A DNA stretch of 64,000 nucleotides from JAKQDH01 sp029558835 (GCA_035356615.1 DAOQSN010000014.1:43455-107454); one strand, 5' to 3'. Counted from the stretch's first letter, positions 34,707 through 44,188 are shown. Notes: generated by a model from the sequence alone, not told the origin. Made by a program: numbers and translations.

Positions 34707-35020
34707 GGGAGCTGCCGGGCGCGACCCGTTTATGGCGGCGGGCGCGGTTGGTTCCCGCGGGGTTGCCGGGACCTGCCGTCCACAGGGACCGCGGCATCCG
34801 GTAGTTGACTCCCCTTGAAAGGGACATCGCCCGACAGTGGAGCGTGGCATGGCCAAGCGCAGCACCGCCATGCTGTCGGGGGTGTCCGACGCGGCTGTGC
34901 CCCACAGCATGCCGGCGCCCGCTCCTCGCGGGCTTGGGCATGCCACCCAGCGGGCTTGGGCATGCCACCCGGCGGGCTTGGGCACGCCACCCTCCCAGTT
35001 CCTTATTGGCGCGGTACCGT
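34707..35020. other. 314-bp gap mostly filled by a family B repeat
   Basis: This gap separates the glycosyltransferase gene from the end of the convergent TPR gene. Almost all of it after 34803 is family B copy 4. Confidence 0.6.
34803..35015 (+). repeat. family B palindromic interspersed repeat, copy 4, with triplicated right end
   Basis: The left arm is GTGGCATGGCCAAGC (34844-34858). The right end GCGGGCTTGGGCATGCCACC occurs three times in tandem (about 34928-34992, 21-22 bp units, the third with CACGCC). It ends TCCCAGTTCCTTATTGGCGCGG, matching the ends of copies 2 and 5. Confidence 0.8.
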
Positions 35021-35491
35021 TTACACGTCTCCTGGGGGAAACGGCAGCGTGACCCGCTGCGTGGCGGGCAGGGCGTCCACCGCGTACAGCAGGCGCCGCC
35101 ACCAGCTTAGACGCCGCTTCCAGTCGGCCAGTGCCGCCCGGATCTTCATGACCTGGGCGTCCTGCTGATCTTCCACCTCGCTCAGGGTGGCTAGGCAACC
35201 GGGCAGGTTGCCGGTCAGGAGCAAGGCGGTGGCGAAGTTGGTCTTGCAGACGGGCGGCAGGTCGGACCGCATGCAGACCCCGCCGTCCAGCAACATGAAC
35301 TCGCGATACGCCTCGACTGCCTTGTCAAACTCGCCGAGGCGCATGAGGCAGACGCCGCGGGCGTTCCGCAAGGGTGCCGACGGCGCCCGCACGCGCTCCA
35401 CCAGTTCCAGCGCCTCGCGCGCCTGGCCCGCGTCCAGCAATGCGCGGACCTGGTTCAGCATGCCATTTGCGGTTTCCGGATTTCGTAACAT
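35021..35491 (-). CDS. small TPR-like protein
   Basis: This protein of 156 residues has helical pairs with a TPR rhythm: ANGMLNQVRALLDAGQAREALELVE, then NARGVCLMRLGEFDKAVEAYREFM and NFATALLLTGNLPGCLATL. No signal peptide or catalytic motif is present. It is likely a cytoplasmic adaptor; partners are unknown. The ATG at 35491 has GGGAG seven bases upstream. Its 3' end directly touches the end of a family B repeat. Confidence 0.7.
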   Translation of the reverse strand: MLRNPETANGMLNQVRALLDAGQAREALELVERVRAPSAPLRNARGVCLMRLGEFDKAVEAYREFMLLDGGVCMRSDLPPVCKTNFATALLLTGNLPGCLATLSEVEDQQDAQVMKIRAALADWKRRLSWWRRLLYAVDALPATQRVTLPFPPGDV

Positions 35492-35811
35492 CAACGTGCT
35501 CCCTTCCGGCGTTGCCGGCCGGCCAGTGCCATTCAGGCGCGGCGCGTGGAGCCACGTCGGGCGGAGTGCCCCGGCTCCCTGTCGGCATACGTCAGAGTTC
35601 ATTTCGAGGCCGGGTGATGCACCCGTCAGGGTTGGCTTCGTCGCGATGCCTGTGTCACCCTGTCCTGGCACAGGTTCGCGGTACGATGCGGCGGCGCGGG
35701 CCTGCGGGCCCCGTGCCGTGATCCATGTCTGGTGTACCTGGGACTTGACGCGCGCGGCGCACCTCTTCCCGGGCGGGGATCGGGACTCCGTTGCGCGGCG
35801 ACAGGGTGGGA
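35492..35811. other. 320-bp gene-free region
   Basis: Lies upstream of the TPR gene and downstream of a small secreted-protein gene, both on the minus strand. I see no gene or clear signal here. Confidence 0.35.
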
Positions 35812-36192
35812 TCAGACAGTCAGTTGACAGTGAAGGGCGAGCAACGAGGCATCCACCTGCCAGATCGGCGTGGGCACCCCCGCGGGTGTGCCCGGCGCGT
35901 CGGGACCGGCAGGCATGCAGCCGGTGAACCAGGCCGCCACGCCGCCACCAAAGTCGCGGGCGTCAACGGCCTTGCCTGCCGCGCGTGACTCTCGCGTCGG
36001 GAGTATCGCCGGCATGGGCGCGCCATCAACTGCCTCGCTGAGCTGCGCGTCCGTGGGCAGCGCACTCGCGGGCGCAACGGCCGTTGGCATGCCCAGTGGC
36101 CACGGCGCCAGCAGCGCCAGTATCACCGGCGCCACCACCGACAGTCGAGTCCCGCGCGACGACAAGGCAGATTCTCCCGTAGCGACACGCAT
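35812..36192 (-). CDS. small secreted hypothetical protein
   Basis: This protein of 126 residues from the ATG at 36192 has a leader-like stretch LSVVAPVILALLAPWPLG ending in APASA. The mature part has no known motif. A TATAAT sequence (36202-36197) lies only four bases before this ATG. The transcript would then be leaderless, or translation starts at the TTG at 36165, which has GGGAGA eight bases upstream and begins the signal peptide directly. A real gene is likely but not certain. Confidence 0.4.
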   Translation of the reverse strand: MRVATGESALSSRGTRLSVVAPVILALLAPWPLGMPTAVAPASALPTDAQLSEAVDGAPMPAILPTRESRAAGKAVDARDFGGGVAAWFTGCMPAGPDAPGTPAGVPTPIWQVDASLLALHCQLTV

Positions 36193-36196
36193 GGGA

Positions 36197-36202
36197 ATTA
36201 TA
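36197..36202 (-). promoter_or_regulatory. candidate -10 box TATAAT
   Basis: A perfect TATAAT on the minus strand just ahead of the small secreted-protein gene, in a GC-rich setting where it is rare. No convincing -35 is seen 17 bases upstream. Confidence 0.35.
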
Positions 36203-36451
36203 CTGTGCTCGAACGTGGGCTGCGCCCCTGTGGCCCCGAAACTGGCATGTGCAGCCACTCCCGACGGACTTCTGTTCGGCGGAGCAGTGAGTCTTGAATC
36301 TGAGCGTGAAAACGCGTATGCTGGTATCAACCCGGCAGGAGGTTGGGGTCCTGGCTTCCCGCGTTCATCGGGCCGACGGCGTTCGGAATTGTGCGAGCCG
36401 TTCGTCGCGTCTGCCGGCGGTTGCCGCGAAGAGGCGTGAGGAAAGCACCAC

Positions 36452-37450
36452 ATGATCCGCAAGCTCGCTGTTGGTCTTCTGGTTACCCTGAGCACGGTGT
36501 GCCCACCCGCGCCGGCCGAGATCATCGACCATGACGACATCGCCGGGGTGGCCTCGCTGCCGCAGAGCATCATGGACGCCATCGGCCGGCAGAGATGGTT
36601 CTTCGCCCACGCTTCCGTGGGTGGCAACATGATTTCCGGGCTGGGCGACCTGCATGCCGCGGACCCGAGCCGGCATCAACTGGTTTCCAGCAGCGTCAGC
36701 TACCTGACCGGGCAGATGCGGGCCGCCGATGCGCCCATCCCCACCAGCGCGGGCACCGTCTATCGTTGCAGCCGCGGCAATCCCGGCTGGCAGGACAAGC
36801 TCACGATCCTCGAGAACTCCGTGCACTACTCGGGCTGGCATGTGCCGAGCGTGGACGCCGTCATGAACAAGTTCTGCTACATCGACGAGACGGCCGACGC
36901 GGCCGCGTACACAAACTCGATGTCCTTGCTGGAAGCCGCGCAGCCGGACACCGTCTTCGTGTACATGACCATGCCGCTGATGACCGGAGAGGACTACGCC
37001 AACGTCCAGCGCAACCTGTTCAACGCGGCCGTGCGCGCGTACTGCATCGAACACGACCGGCTCCTGTTCGACATCGCCGACATGGAAGCCCACGACCCCG
37101 CGGGCAACGAATACACCTTCACTTACGGTGGGCAGACCTATCAGAAGCTCTACGGCGGGTACACGTCTGATGGTGGGCACTTGAACACGACAGGCCGGCA
37201 GCGCATCGCGCTGGGCTGGTACGCCACGGCCGCCGCCCTCGCCACCGGCGTGCCCGCGGACCTGGATTTCGACCGCGATGTTGACCTCGACGACTTCGCG
37301 CTCTTCGCGTCCTGCCTGGCCGGTCCGGGGGTGACCGTCCCGCCGCCGGGCTGTGACTCAACCACCTACGGCAAGGCAGACGTGGACGGTGACAGCGATG
37401 TCGATGTCAGCGATCTTGCCGGCTTGCAGAACGTCTTTGCCCCGCCGTAG
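36452..37450 (+). CDS. secreted SGNH-like hydrolase with C-terminal dockerin-type repeat
   Basis: This protein of 332 residues has a signal peptide (MIRKLAVGLLVTLSTVCPPAPA). The main domain has FAHASVGGNM near residue 50 and DGGHLNTTGRQRIA near 242-255, placed like the serine block and the Asp/His block of SGNH hydrolases; the fold call is inferred. The C-terminal 60 residues hold two EF-hand-like loops, DLDFDRDVDLDDFALFASCL and KADVDGDSDVDVSDLAGLQ, as in dockerin-type tails of planctomycete secreted proteins. The substrate is unknown. The ATG at 36452 follows GAGGAAAGC. Confidence 0.7.
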   Translation: MIRKLAVGLLVTLSTVCPPAPAEIIDHDDIAGVASLPQSIMDAIGRQRWFFAHASVGGNMISGLGDLHAADPSRHQLVSSSVSYLTGQMRAADAPIPTSAGTVYRCSRGNPGWQDKLTILENSVHYSGWHVPSVDAVMNKFCYIDETADAAAYTNSMSLLEAAQPDTVFVYMTMPLMTGEDYANVQRNLFNAAVRAYCIEHDRLLFDIADMEAHDPAGNEYTFTYGGQTYQKLYGGYTSDGGHLNTTGRQRIALGWYATAAALATGVPADLDFDRDVDLDDFALFASCLAGPGVTVPPPGCDSTTYGKADVDGDSDVDVSDLAGLQNVFAPP

Positions 37451-37536
37451 CGTACGGCCGCCCCCGGACTCCGCGGTCCGGGACCGGCTCGGCGTCCGGC
37501 GCCACTACCCGCGGTTTCGCCGAACGCGTCGAGGGT

Positions 37537-37791
37537 TCAGCAGGCGACACGACGGGGGCGTGGCACCGCAGCGCAGAACGGACGGCGTGGGGAAGATGCG
37601 CCCGCGCCGCAAGCAAGTACGTCCTCGAACGGAAGGTAATACTGGTCATCCCGAGCCGGACGATGGGCAGAGGCGCGCAGCCGCTCGAGGTAGCCGGTCA
37701 ACTCGGCGCAGGAGAACTCGGCGAGGAAGGCGGGCTCGGCCGTGGGGTTGAGCTCGCCAATGGCGGTAACCAGGTCACTCTTGAGAATCAT
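37537..37791 (-). CDS. small conserved-looking hypothetical protein
   Basis: This protein of 84 residues starts MILKSDLVTAIGELNP and continues FLAEFSCAELTGYLERLRAS, a compact helical pattern, then a basic Cys-containing tail. I do not recognise a named family. No signal peptide or membrane segment is present. The ATG at 37791 is preferred over an upstream start because a G-rich site lies ahead. It converges with the SGNH/dockerin gene. Confidence 0.5.
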   Translation of the reverse strand: MILKSDLVTAIGELNPTAEPAFLAEFSCAELTGYLERLRASAHRPARDDQYYLPFEDVLACGAGASSPRRPFCAAVPRPRRVAC

Positions 37792-38237
37792 GTCGTTCGC
37801 CCCCCGACCTCCGGCCGCACCGGTTCCGGCCGGCGGCACGGTTCAGCGGCGTGCACGGGTATCGGCAGGAAACGCGCAGAGGCTTCACCGCGGACACCGC
37901 GCCCGCACGTTGCGGACCGCGCAGCGGTTGCGCTGGGAAGGCAAAGCCTGCGCCACCCGGTCCGTAGGTGCCGGGCGGGGACGCGGGGCAGTTGCCGCGT
38001 GACCCACTCCGGACCGCGCGGCGCTGCGAAGATTGCGCCCGGTTTTTCGCGCCCGCGTCGGGCGAACGGTGCACGGCGGACACCCGCAAGGGCTCGAGGC
38101 CGCGGGCCCAACGACCGCGTGCAGTCCGGCGACGGCTGAGGCATCCGGGCACCGTGCGGCCTGGGCTCCAGCACGGCCTGCCGGCGTCGTCGGCCTGGGG
38201 ACGCCACCGTGCCGATTCGCCAGCGGCATGGTCCTGC
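37792..38237. other. 446-bp gene-free region downstream of ffh
   Basis: GC-rich sequence with open frames on both strands but no motif, signal peptide or convincing ribosome site. No terminator with a T tract is visible after ffh. Confidence 0.4.
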
Positions 38238-39668
38238 TTAGCGACGTCGGCGTTTGCGTTTGTCCTTCTTGCTCAGGACGCGCTTGGTGGCGGCCGTGCT
38301 GGACTTGAACTTCGGCAGCGCGCCGCCCTCGGTGGCCAGCTTCGACAGTTGCGTCCCCATGCGCATCCGTTCGAGCAGGCTCTTGCCGGCCATGACCTTC
38401 ATCATGTTGCGCATGGTCTCGAACTGCTTGACCAAGCCGCTTACCTCCTGCGGGTCCACGCCGGCGCCGCGAGCGATGCGCCGCCGGCGAGAGGCGTCGA
38501 TGAGCTTGGGGTTGTTGCGTTCCTTCGGCGTCATCGACAGGATGGCCGCCTCCATGCGGACCAGCTCGCCGTCGTCAACCTCCTGGTCCGCCAACGCGTC
38601 ACCCATGCCGGGCAGCTTCTTGAGCAGGTCCTTCATCGAGCCCATCTGCTTCATCTTGCGCAACTGGGCGAGGAAGTCCTCGAGGGAGAAGCGGCCTTTC
38701 GACATCCGCTCCTCCAGCTTGGCCGCCTCCTCCCGCGAGTACTGCTGCTGGGCCTTCTCCACCAGCGAGACGATGTCGCCCATCCCCAGGATGCGACCGG
38801 CGATCCGCTGCGGATGAAACTCCTCGAGCGCGTCGAGCTTCTCTCCCACCCCGATGAACTTGATGGGTTTGCCGGTAACACGCTTGACGGACAGGGCGGC
38901 CCCGCCACGCGTGTCGCTGTCGAACTTCGTCAGAATGCAGCCGTCCAGTTCCAGTCGGTCGTTGAACGCCTTGGCAGTGTGCACGGCGTCCTGGCCCGTC
39001 ATCGCGTCGAGCACGAGGTAGATCTGGTGTGGCGCGCAGGTGGTGGCCACCTGCTCGATCTCGTGCATCAGCTCGTCGTCAATGGCGAGGCGACCGGCCG
39101 TGTCCAGGATCACCACGTCGCGGTCCGTCTTGCGGGCCTCGGCGATGCCGTTGCGGCAGACCTTGACGGCGTTCTGGTGATCGCGCTCGGCATAGACGGG
39201 CACGCCGACCTGCCCCCCGAGCGTTTCAAGCTGATCGATAGCGGCCGGGCGCTTCAGGTCCGCCGCCACCATCAGCGGCCGCTTCGCCTGGTTGAGCAGC
39301 AGCCGCGCCATCTTCGCGCAGGTCGTCGTCTTGCCGCTGCCTTGCAGGCCAGCCATGAGCAGCACTGTCGGACCGGGGGTAACAAACGGGACGCGCGGAT
39401 CCACCGGGCCCATCAGCTCGACCAGCTCGTCGTGCACGATCTTGACCATGAGCTGGTCGGGCTTGAGGGTCTTGATGACCTCCTGCCCGATCGCCTTCGC
39501 CTGCACCTCGTCGCAGAACCGGCGGGCCACCTCCAGGTTCACGTCCGCTTCGAGCAACGCGGTGCGCACCTGGCGCATCGCCTCGACCACGTTGTCCTCG
39601 GTGATCTTGCCCCGCCCGCGGAGGTTGCGGAACACGTCGTTGAGTCGATTGGTCAGCGTCTCGAACAT
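38238..39668 (-). CDS. ffh: signal recognition particle protein Ffh
   Basis: The GTPase of the signal recognition particle binds 4.5S RNA and signal peptides and delivers ribosomes to FtsY. The 476 residues hold the N domain, the G domain with the P-loop GLQGSGKTTTCAK (about 107-119), DTAGRL and TKFDSDTRGG, and the methionine-rich M domain, including LKKLPGMGD and RRRRIARGAG. The C terminus is very basic (KKDKRKRRRR). The ATG at 39668 gives the standard N terminus MFETLTNRL. The 4.5S RNA gene is not recognised nearby. Confidence 0.97.
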   Translation of the reverse strand: MFETLTNRLNDVFRNLRGRGKITEDNVVEAMRQVRTALLEADVNLEVARRFCDEVQAKAIGQEVIKTLKPDQLMVKIVHDELVELMGPVDPRVPFVTPGPTVLLMAGLQGSGKTTTCAKMARLLLNQAKRPLMVAADLKRPAAIDQLETLGGQVGVPVYAERDHQNAVKVCRNGIAEARKTDRDVVILDTAGRLAIDDELMHEIEQVATTCAPHQIYLVLDAMTGQDAVHTAKAFNDRLELDGCILTKFDSDTRGGAALSVKRVTGKPIKFIGVGEKLDALEEFHPQRIAGRILGMGDIVSLVEKAQQQYSREEAAKLEERMSKGRFSLEDFLAQLRKMKQMGSMKDLLKKLPGMGDALADQEVDDGELVRMEAAILSMTPKERNNPKLIDASRRRRIARGAGVDPQEVSGLVKQFETMRNMMKVMAGKSLLERMRMGTQLSKLATEGGALPKFKSSTAATKRVLSKKDKRKRRRR

Positions 39669-40078
39669 GGGTCCCCCGCCCGGTTACATGTCCCCTTGCC
39701 CTCCGCCCGTCGGAGGCGACACTCGGGTCCCATCATACGGCGTCGGGCGTCGGATTGCACTGGCCCAGCACCGCCGGCGCGGCCCCCCTCCGAGCCCGAG
39801 CGGAAGCGAGCGGGAGACGTAGGGCGGGCTCTGCCCGTCGGGGAATGGCGAAGTGCGAATAGCGAATAGCGAATGAAAGGGCGACCGCCGCCTCCAGAGC
39901 CCCAGCGGCAGCAAGCGGGCCCATTCGATTTCGAGCGGAAACGAGGGACCTTGCAGCTCAGCGATTGTCCCCATCGCGCTGCCTCGGAGAGACGCAGGGC
40001 AGCGGGCATCAAGCTGGTCTCGCCTTGCTCCCCGTGTCTCTCGGCGCGATGCCGAGCGGCGTGTCGGTCCCTCTGGGG
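39669..40078. other. 410-bp gap with a family C repeat
   Basis: Upstream of ffh and downstream of the surface-protein gene. It holds family C copy 1 (39789-39930). No gene. Confidence 0.5.
39789..39930 (+). repeat. family C interspersed repeat, copy 1
   Basis: Matches 46941-47095. Shared blocks are CCGAGCCCGAGCGGAAGC, GTAGGGCGGGCTCTGCCCG, GGGGAATGGCGAAGTGCG and AATAGCGAATGAAAGGGC, then CCAGCGGCAGC-type ends. It includes a short tandem (GCGAATA repeated) at about 39855-39872. Confidence 0.75.
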
Positions 40079-41551
40079 CTACTCCTCCAGGGCCGCGAGG
40101 ACGTTGGGGATGAGTGCCTCGACCTGCTCGCTCGCGTACATGCGCTGCGGGTCCTGCAACAGGCAGAGCAGTTCCGCGCGGTCGGCCGGGCTGAGGTGGG
40201 CCGCGCAGAAGCCCGTCAGGTCCTCGACGGCCGCCGTGAACTCGGCCAACGTGAAGGGCCCCGGGAAACTCGTCGTACTCAGGAAGTCCGCAAACCACAC
40301 CACAAACTCGCCCGTGTCCGACTGATCCGCAGGCGCGCCATCCGTCCCGCCGTCTCCGTCTTCGCCGTCGGCACCACCGTTGCCGTCACCGTCATTCTCC
40401 GCGCCACCGCCGTCCTCTTCCTCGCCGCCGGAATAGCCGCCGCCTTCACCCGCGAGCAAGCCCCCGCCGCCGCACGGATCGGGACAGCCCGTCAGCACCG
40501 GCTTGGACGTGTTGAACCAAGGATCGTAGGCACCGGTGCCGTTGAGCAGGTTGATCAATTCGTTGAGGTCAGCAGCAGTAATCGCGCCGCTGTTGTTGAT
40601 GTCGGCCTCCCAGAGGGGTACGGTGCCACCTTCGAACACGATGTTGATCCGGTTGATCAACTGGACGATGTCCTGAGCGTTGACCCGGCCGCTCCCGTCC
40701 ACGTTGGCCGGGTGTTTGTAGTAGGCGACGTAAGCTCCGGTCGGCAGGTATTGGATCGTGGTCACGCACGGCGCCGCGATTCCGTGGGCCAGCGTAAGCT
40801 CGTAGCAGCCATCGCCTGCATAACTGCAATCCTCGATGGAGTTGGGTCCGCAGTTGGGGTCAGAGCACGTCTCGCAGAGTACGAACTCACCGCACATCCC
40901 CGCCTGCGCCGGGTACAGGCAGATAGTGATCTCATCACCCGGTTCCCCGATACCCCGGCAAGGCACCACGTCTGTTGGAGGATGATTCGCCCGGGCGTCT
41001 GTTACTCCGCTCGGCGGATAGGGCAGGAAATTGCACTCATCGGGGATATCGTCGCCGTTCCAGTCGTGGCTCACCGGCGGCAGGGTGTTGTTGAGCAGGA
41101 CGACCACCTCGGTAGCGCGCCAGCAGGGCACGGCGAGGTCCAGGCGGGCATCATCGTTCAAGTAAGCGGCCGCCGCGTGGTCCGCCCGCGAATCCACTGT
41201 GACTGTCGCTGGCGCCCCAAGGCCCCCCTGCCTGTCGTTTATGAACAAGGACACATAGGTAACGCCATAGTTGGTTGTTACCACATCGCAGAAGCCATCC
41301 CCGTTGACGTCCGGCGCGATCAGGAAATACGGGCTCACTCCCACGCCATAGGTGGTTGCGGAGTCGAGCCCACTCCATGCGCCCGGAGCGCCGCCCATGT
41401 TCTTCAGAATCGCGATCTGGTCAGGCCCCTCGTTCGCCGCGATTACATCTAACCAGCGGTCATGGTCCACGTCGCCCAAAGCGAGCGAGACCGGATTCGA
41501 GCCTGCGCCCGTGGCGTAGCAGAGTGAACCGGTGAACAAGAGGGCGGCATC
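40079..41551 (-). CDS. C-terminal part of the FG-GAP/dockerin surface protein, after an in-frame TAG
   Basis: This frame continues directly, in phase, from the preceding coding segment after one TAG codon (41552-41554). It begins with the rest of an FG-GAP repeat (NPVSLALGDVDHDRWLDVIA), has further repeats (PDVNGDGFCDVVTTNYG), a Cys-rich stretch, and dockerin-type loops NVDGSGRVNAQDIVQLINRI and ADINNSGAITAADLNELINL. An Asp/Gly/Glu-rich low-complexity segment and a helical tail follow. If translated alone it would need the TTG at 41539 and would lack a signal peptide. It is best seen as the 3' part of one roughly 1370-codon gene, either broken or read through. Confidence 0.7.
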   Translation of the reverse strand, partial: DAALLFTGSLCYATGAGSNPVSLALGDVDHDRWLDVIAANEGPDQIAILKNMGGAPGAWSGLDSATTYGVGVSPYFLIAPDVNGDGFCDVVTTNYGVTYVSLFINDRQGGLGAPATVTVDSRADHAAAAYLNDDARLDLAVPCWRATEVVVLLNNTLPPVSHDWNGDDIPDECNFLPYPPSGVTDARANHPPTDVVPCRGIGEPGDEITICLYPAQAGMCGEFVLCETCSDPNCGPNSIEDCSYAGDGCYELTLAHGIAAPCVTTIQYLPTGAYVAYYKHPANVDGSGRVNAQDIVQLINRINIVFEGGTVPLWEADINNSGAITAADLNELINLLNGTGAYDPWFNTSKPVLTGCPDPCGGGGLLAGEGGGYSGGEEEDGGGAENDGDGNGGADGEDGDGGTDGAPADQSDTGEFVVWFADFLSTTSFPGPFTLAEFTAAVEDLTGFCAAHLSPADRAELLCLLQDPQRMYASEQVEALIPNVLAALEE

Positions 41552-44188
41552 CTATCCCTGCGCATTCAGCAGTACCCCGACCTTGTTCTCCGCCCCGTCG
41601 GCCACGACGAGATCAGGGCGGCAGTCCCCGTCGAGGTCACCGGCGACGACCTGTTCAGCGTAGCCGCTGCCCTGTGTGCAGACCGCGAGCGGCGAGTTCG
41701 TGACCCCAACAAAAGTGCCCGTCCCGTCATTGTAGAATACCGAGACGTTGTCCGAGCCCTTGTTCGCGCACGCCAGATCCAAGTCCCCGTCGAGGTCGAA
41801 ATCCGAGGTTACGAGCGATTGCGGCGTGTTGCGCACCAGGAGGTCCTGCTGGCTGACAAACGCCCACTCCTGAGGAGGAGTAGGATCGTTCAGGAGGATG
41901 GTCACCGAGCCGGGATCGCCGGCCCTGGTTACCGCCAGATCAAAGTCTCCGTCGCCGTCGAAATCGCCCGCGGCCAGCCCGTAAGGAGCACCAAGCAGGT
42001 CGTTGAACGAGACGCTGTCTGATGTACAGAACACCCCGGCGCCGTCGTTCCAGAGGATGACGAGCCCATAGGGACTTACCGCGTTCACGGTCACCAGGTC
42101 CGTATCCCCGTCTCCGTCGACATCGAGTCCCACTTCCTCGTCCGCGCTCGTCTTCGCGGTCGCCGCCACGGTAACGGGCTTGTCTCCGGCGGCGTACTTC
42201 CCCGGCCACTCGAACGTCACTGCTCCTGCCTCAGCTTCACACTCGTCCGGGACCCCGTTGGCCTGGCAGTCCTCGCTCGTTGCCGATGCGATGTCCTGCC
42301 AGTCCACAACCTGGTTCCCATTGCAGTCCTCGCAGGTGTCGAGGATGCCGTTTTCGTTGTGGTCGACGTAGCCCTGCTCCATGTCGCAACTGTCCACGAC
42401 GCCGTTCTCGTTGCAGTCCGGTTCGCAGTAGTCGGCCACGTCGTTGCCGCCGCACTGCTCGTCCACCATGTCGCAGGCATACACCGTCAGGTCTTGCAGC
42501 GTCGGCCAGGGCTCCGCCCCGCAGGCCGTGCTGAGCACGACGCGAACCTGGAGGTACCGCCCCATCACCTGGCAGGTGAACGGCACGTCGTCTTCCACGT
42601 CTATGTAGAGCTGCTTGCCGAGGTCGTAATCGTGATCGCCCGCCCGCACTTGCACGCGCACCGTCCCCGCCCCGGGTGTGGCGTTCCAGTTGATCTTCTG
42701 CCACACCCGCCCCAACTCCGGCAAAGGATCGCCCGGCCCCGGATACACCGTGGTCCACACCCCCGCCGGCGCCGTCGTCCACAGCAGACTCACACCGGTC
42801 ATGTCACTGTAGTTGTAGGGCTCGGCGGGTCCCTCTGGATGTGGCTGCCCCTCGACTTGGTTCAGATTGACGCGAAACTCCACGTGCGCCGGCGGCGGAT
42901 CCGGGTCGATCACGGCAATATCGTTGGCGTAACGATTCGTCACCCAGACCAGTCCTTGAGAGTCCACCGCCACCCCTGTCGGATGGGCGTAGGCCCCCAT
43001 GGATATCTTGCTCCCCACCTGCTGCCCACTGTTGTTGAGCCGTGTAACGTCATGGCTCTCGCTGTTCGCCACCCAAATGTGATTGTCGGACCACGTGGCG
43101 GCCACGCCGCGGCTATTGTAGCCGTAGGTGCTGTAGTCGTAGGTGGGTCCGCTGACCGGGATCTTCCGCACGAGGTTCACAGTGGGTGAACTGTAGTGGC
43201 GCGAGTTCCAGATGTTCCCGCCGAGGTCGACGCCGAGCCCGTACGAAGCGGGGACGGCAAGGCACGTCGCTTCCGGCACCGCCGGGTCGTACCGCAAGAG
43301 GGCACCGCCGTTGAGCGTCGGATTCGCGGACCATAGTACGCCGTTGCAGTCCACCAGCCCTCCGTAGCCCCCGCAGTTCTGGACTCCGGCGTCGGTGAGG
43401 AGCGCGCCCGTTTGTCCATCGAGCAGTCCGTGCCACGTGTTGTCAAACCCGCCGATCCAGACGTTGTTGTCCCGGTCAACGGCAACCGTCCTCGCACCGG
43501 TTGCCGGCACTGGTTCGTACAGCAGAATCAGTTCGTCCTCCGCCTGTGCGATGTCGTCGGCGCTGAAGTACTTGTCACACTGAGGCCAAGGGCGAATGTC
43601 ACCCAGACCGGTAGACGTATCAATCTCACCGTCCTCATCCCGGTCGATCCACTGGAACCCCAGCCCGTTGCCGATCTTGACAATGTGCCCCATCGTTTCG
43701 TCATTCACGTTGTTGCGGTTCGCAACCCAGACGCTCCCGTCGAAGTCAACTGTCGTACGAGACGGGTTCGGCACATACGGCGCGTCGTCCGGCAACTGCG
43801 GAGCTGTCCAGTACTCCCCGAGGATCTGCCCGCGTGTCACATTCCCGTGGATCGGGGAGTGGTGATCCTCGGTCGCAATGCAGACAACCGTCCCACGTTG
43901 CGAGCATGCTACCCAAATGTATGGAAACGCGGTTGGCTTCGCGGGCGTCGTGTCCGAACCTATCCTGACCTCGTGATCGACACCGACCGTGTTGTTCCGT
44001 ATCGGCTGCCCGAACCAGTAGTTCTCGTGCTGCTCACCGGGCGGTGCCTCCGAATTGAAGTCCGCTGTCGTAGTATAGGTGACGACGGGCGTCGGATCCG
44101 GGCAGGGCTGTGCAACGGTCCTGGCACCATACACACTGAATGTGACCAAAGAGACGATTACTCCCGTGACTTCTCCTCGACCGCGCAC
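41552..44188 (-). CDS. large secreted propeller/FG-GAP surface protein, N-terminal part up to an amber codon
   Basis: This part has 878 residues. After a signal peptide (GVIVSLVTFSVYGARTVAQ) comes a NHL/Vgb-like propeller with blades such as FDGSVWVANRNN, VDRDNNVWIGGFD, SDNHIWVANSES and AVDSQGLVWVTNRYAND. A Cys-rich region with CNENGVVDSC and CNGNQVVDWQ loops follows, then FG-GAP repeats (GLAAGDFDGDGDFDLAVTR). The frame is cut by TAG inside an FG-GAP unit and continues in phase beyond it. GTG at 44188 is preferred to the ATG six bases earlier because AGGAGG ends only one or two bases before the ATG but seven before the GTG. It is probably cell-surface located; function is unknown. Confidence 0.75.
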   Translation of the reverse strand: MRGRGEVTGVIVSLVTFSVYGARTVAQPCPDPTPVVTYTTTADFNSEAPPGEQHENYWFGQPIRNNTVGVDHEVRIGSDTTPAKPTAFPYIWVACSQRGTVVCIATEDHHSPIHGNVTRGQILGEYWTAPQLPDDAPYVPNPSRTTVDFDGSVWVANRNNVNDETMGHIVKIGNGLGFQWIDRDEDGEIDTSTGLGDIRPWPQCDKYFSADDIAQAEDELILLYEPVPATGARTVAVDRDNNVWIGGFDNTWHGLLDGQTGALLTDAGVQNCGGYGGLVDCNGVLWSANPTLNGGALLRYDPAVPEATCLAVPASYGLGVDLGGNIWNSRHYSSPTVNLVRKIPVSGPTYDYSTYGYNSRGVAATWSDNHIWVANSESHDVTRLNNSGQQVGSKISMGAYAHPTGVAVDSQGLVWVTNRYANDIAVIDPDPPPAHVEFRVNLNQVEGQPHPEGPAEPYNYSDMTGVSLLWTTAPAGVWTTVYPGPGDPLPELGRVWQKINWNATPGAGTVRVQVRAGDHDYDLGKQLYIDVEDDVPFTCQVMGRYLQVRVVLSTACGAEPWPTLQDLTVYACDMVDEQCGGNDVADYCEPDCNENGVVDSCDMEQGYVDHNENGILDTCEDCNGNQVVDWQDIASATSEDCQANGVPDECEAEAGAVTFEWPGKYAAGDKPVTVAATAKTSADEEVGLDVDGDGDTDLVTVNAVSPYGLVILWNDGAGVFCTSDSVSFNDLLGAPYGLAAGDFDGDGDFDLAVTRAGDPGSVTILLNDPTPPQEWAFVSQQDLLVRNTPQSLVTSDFDLDGDLDLACANKGSDNVSVFYNDGTGTFVGVTNSPLAVCTQGSGYAEQVVAGDLDGDCRPDLVVADGAENKVGVLLNAQG

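Noticed and set aside
34928..34992. A CRISPR array
   Set aside because: The three 21-22-bp units are directly adjacent without spacers and belong to repeat family B.
37968..39869. A 633-codon plus-strand frame
   Set aside because: Antisense to ffh, which has all its GTPase and M-domain motifs.
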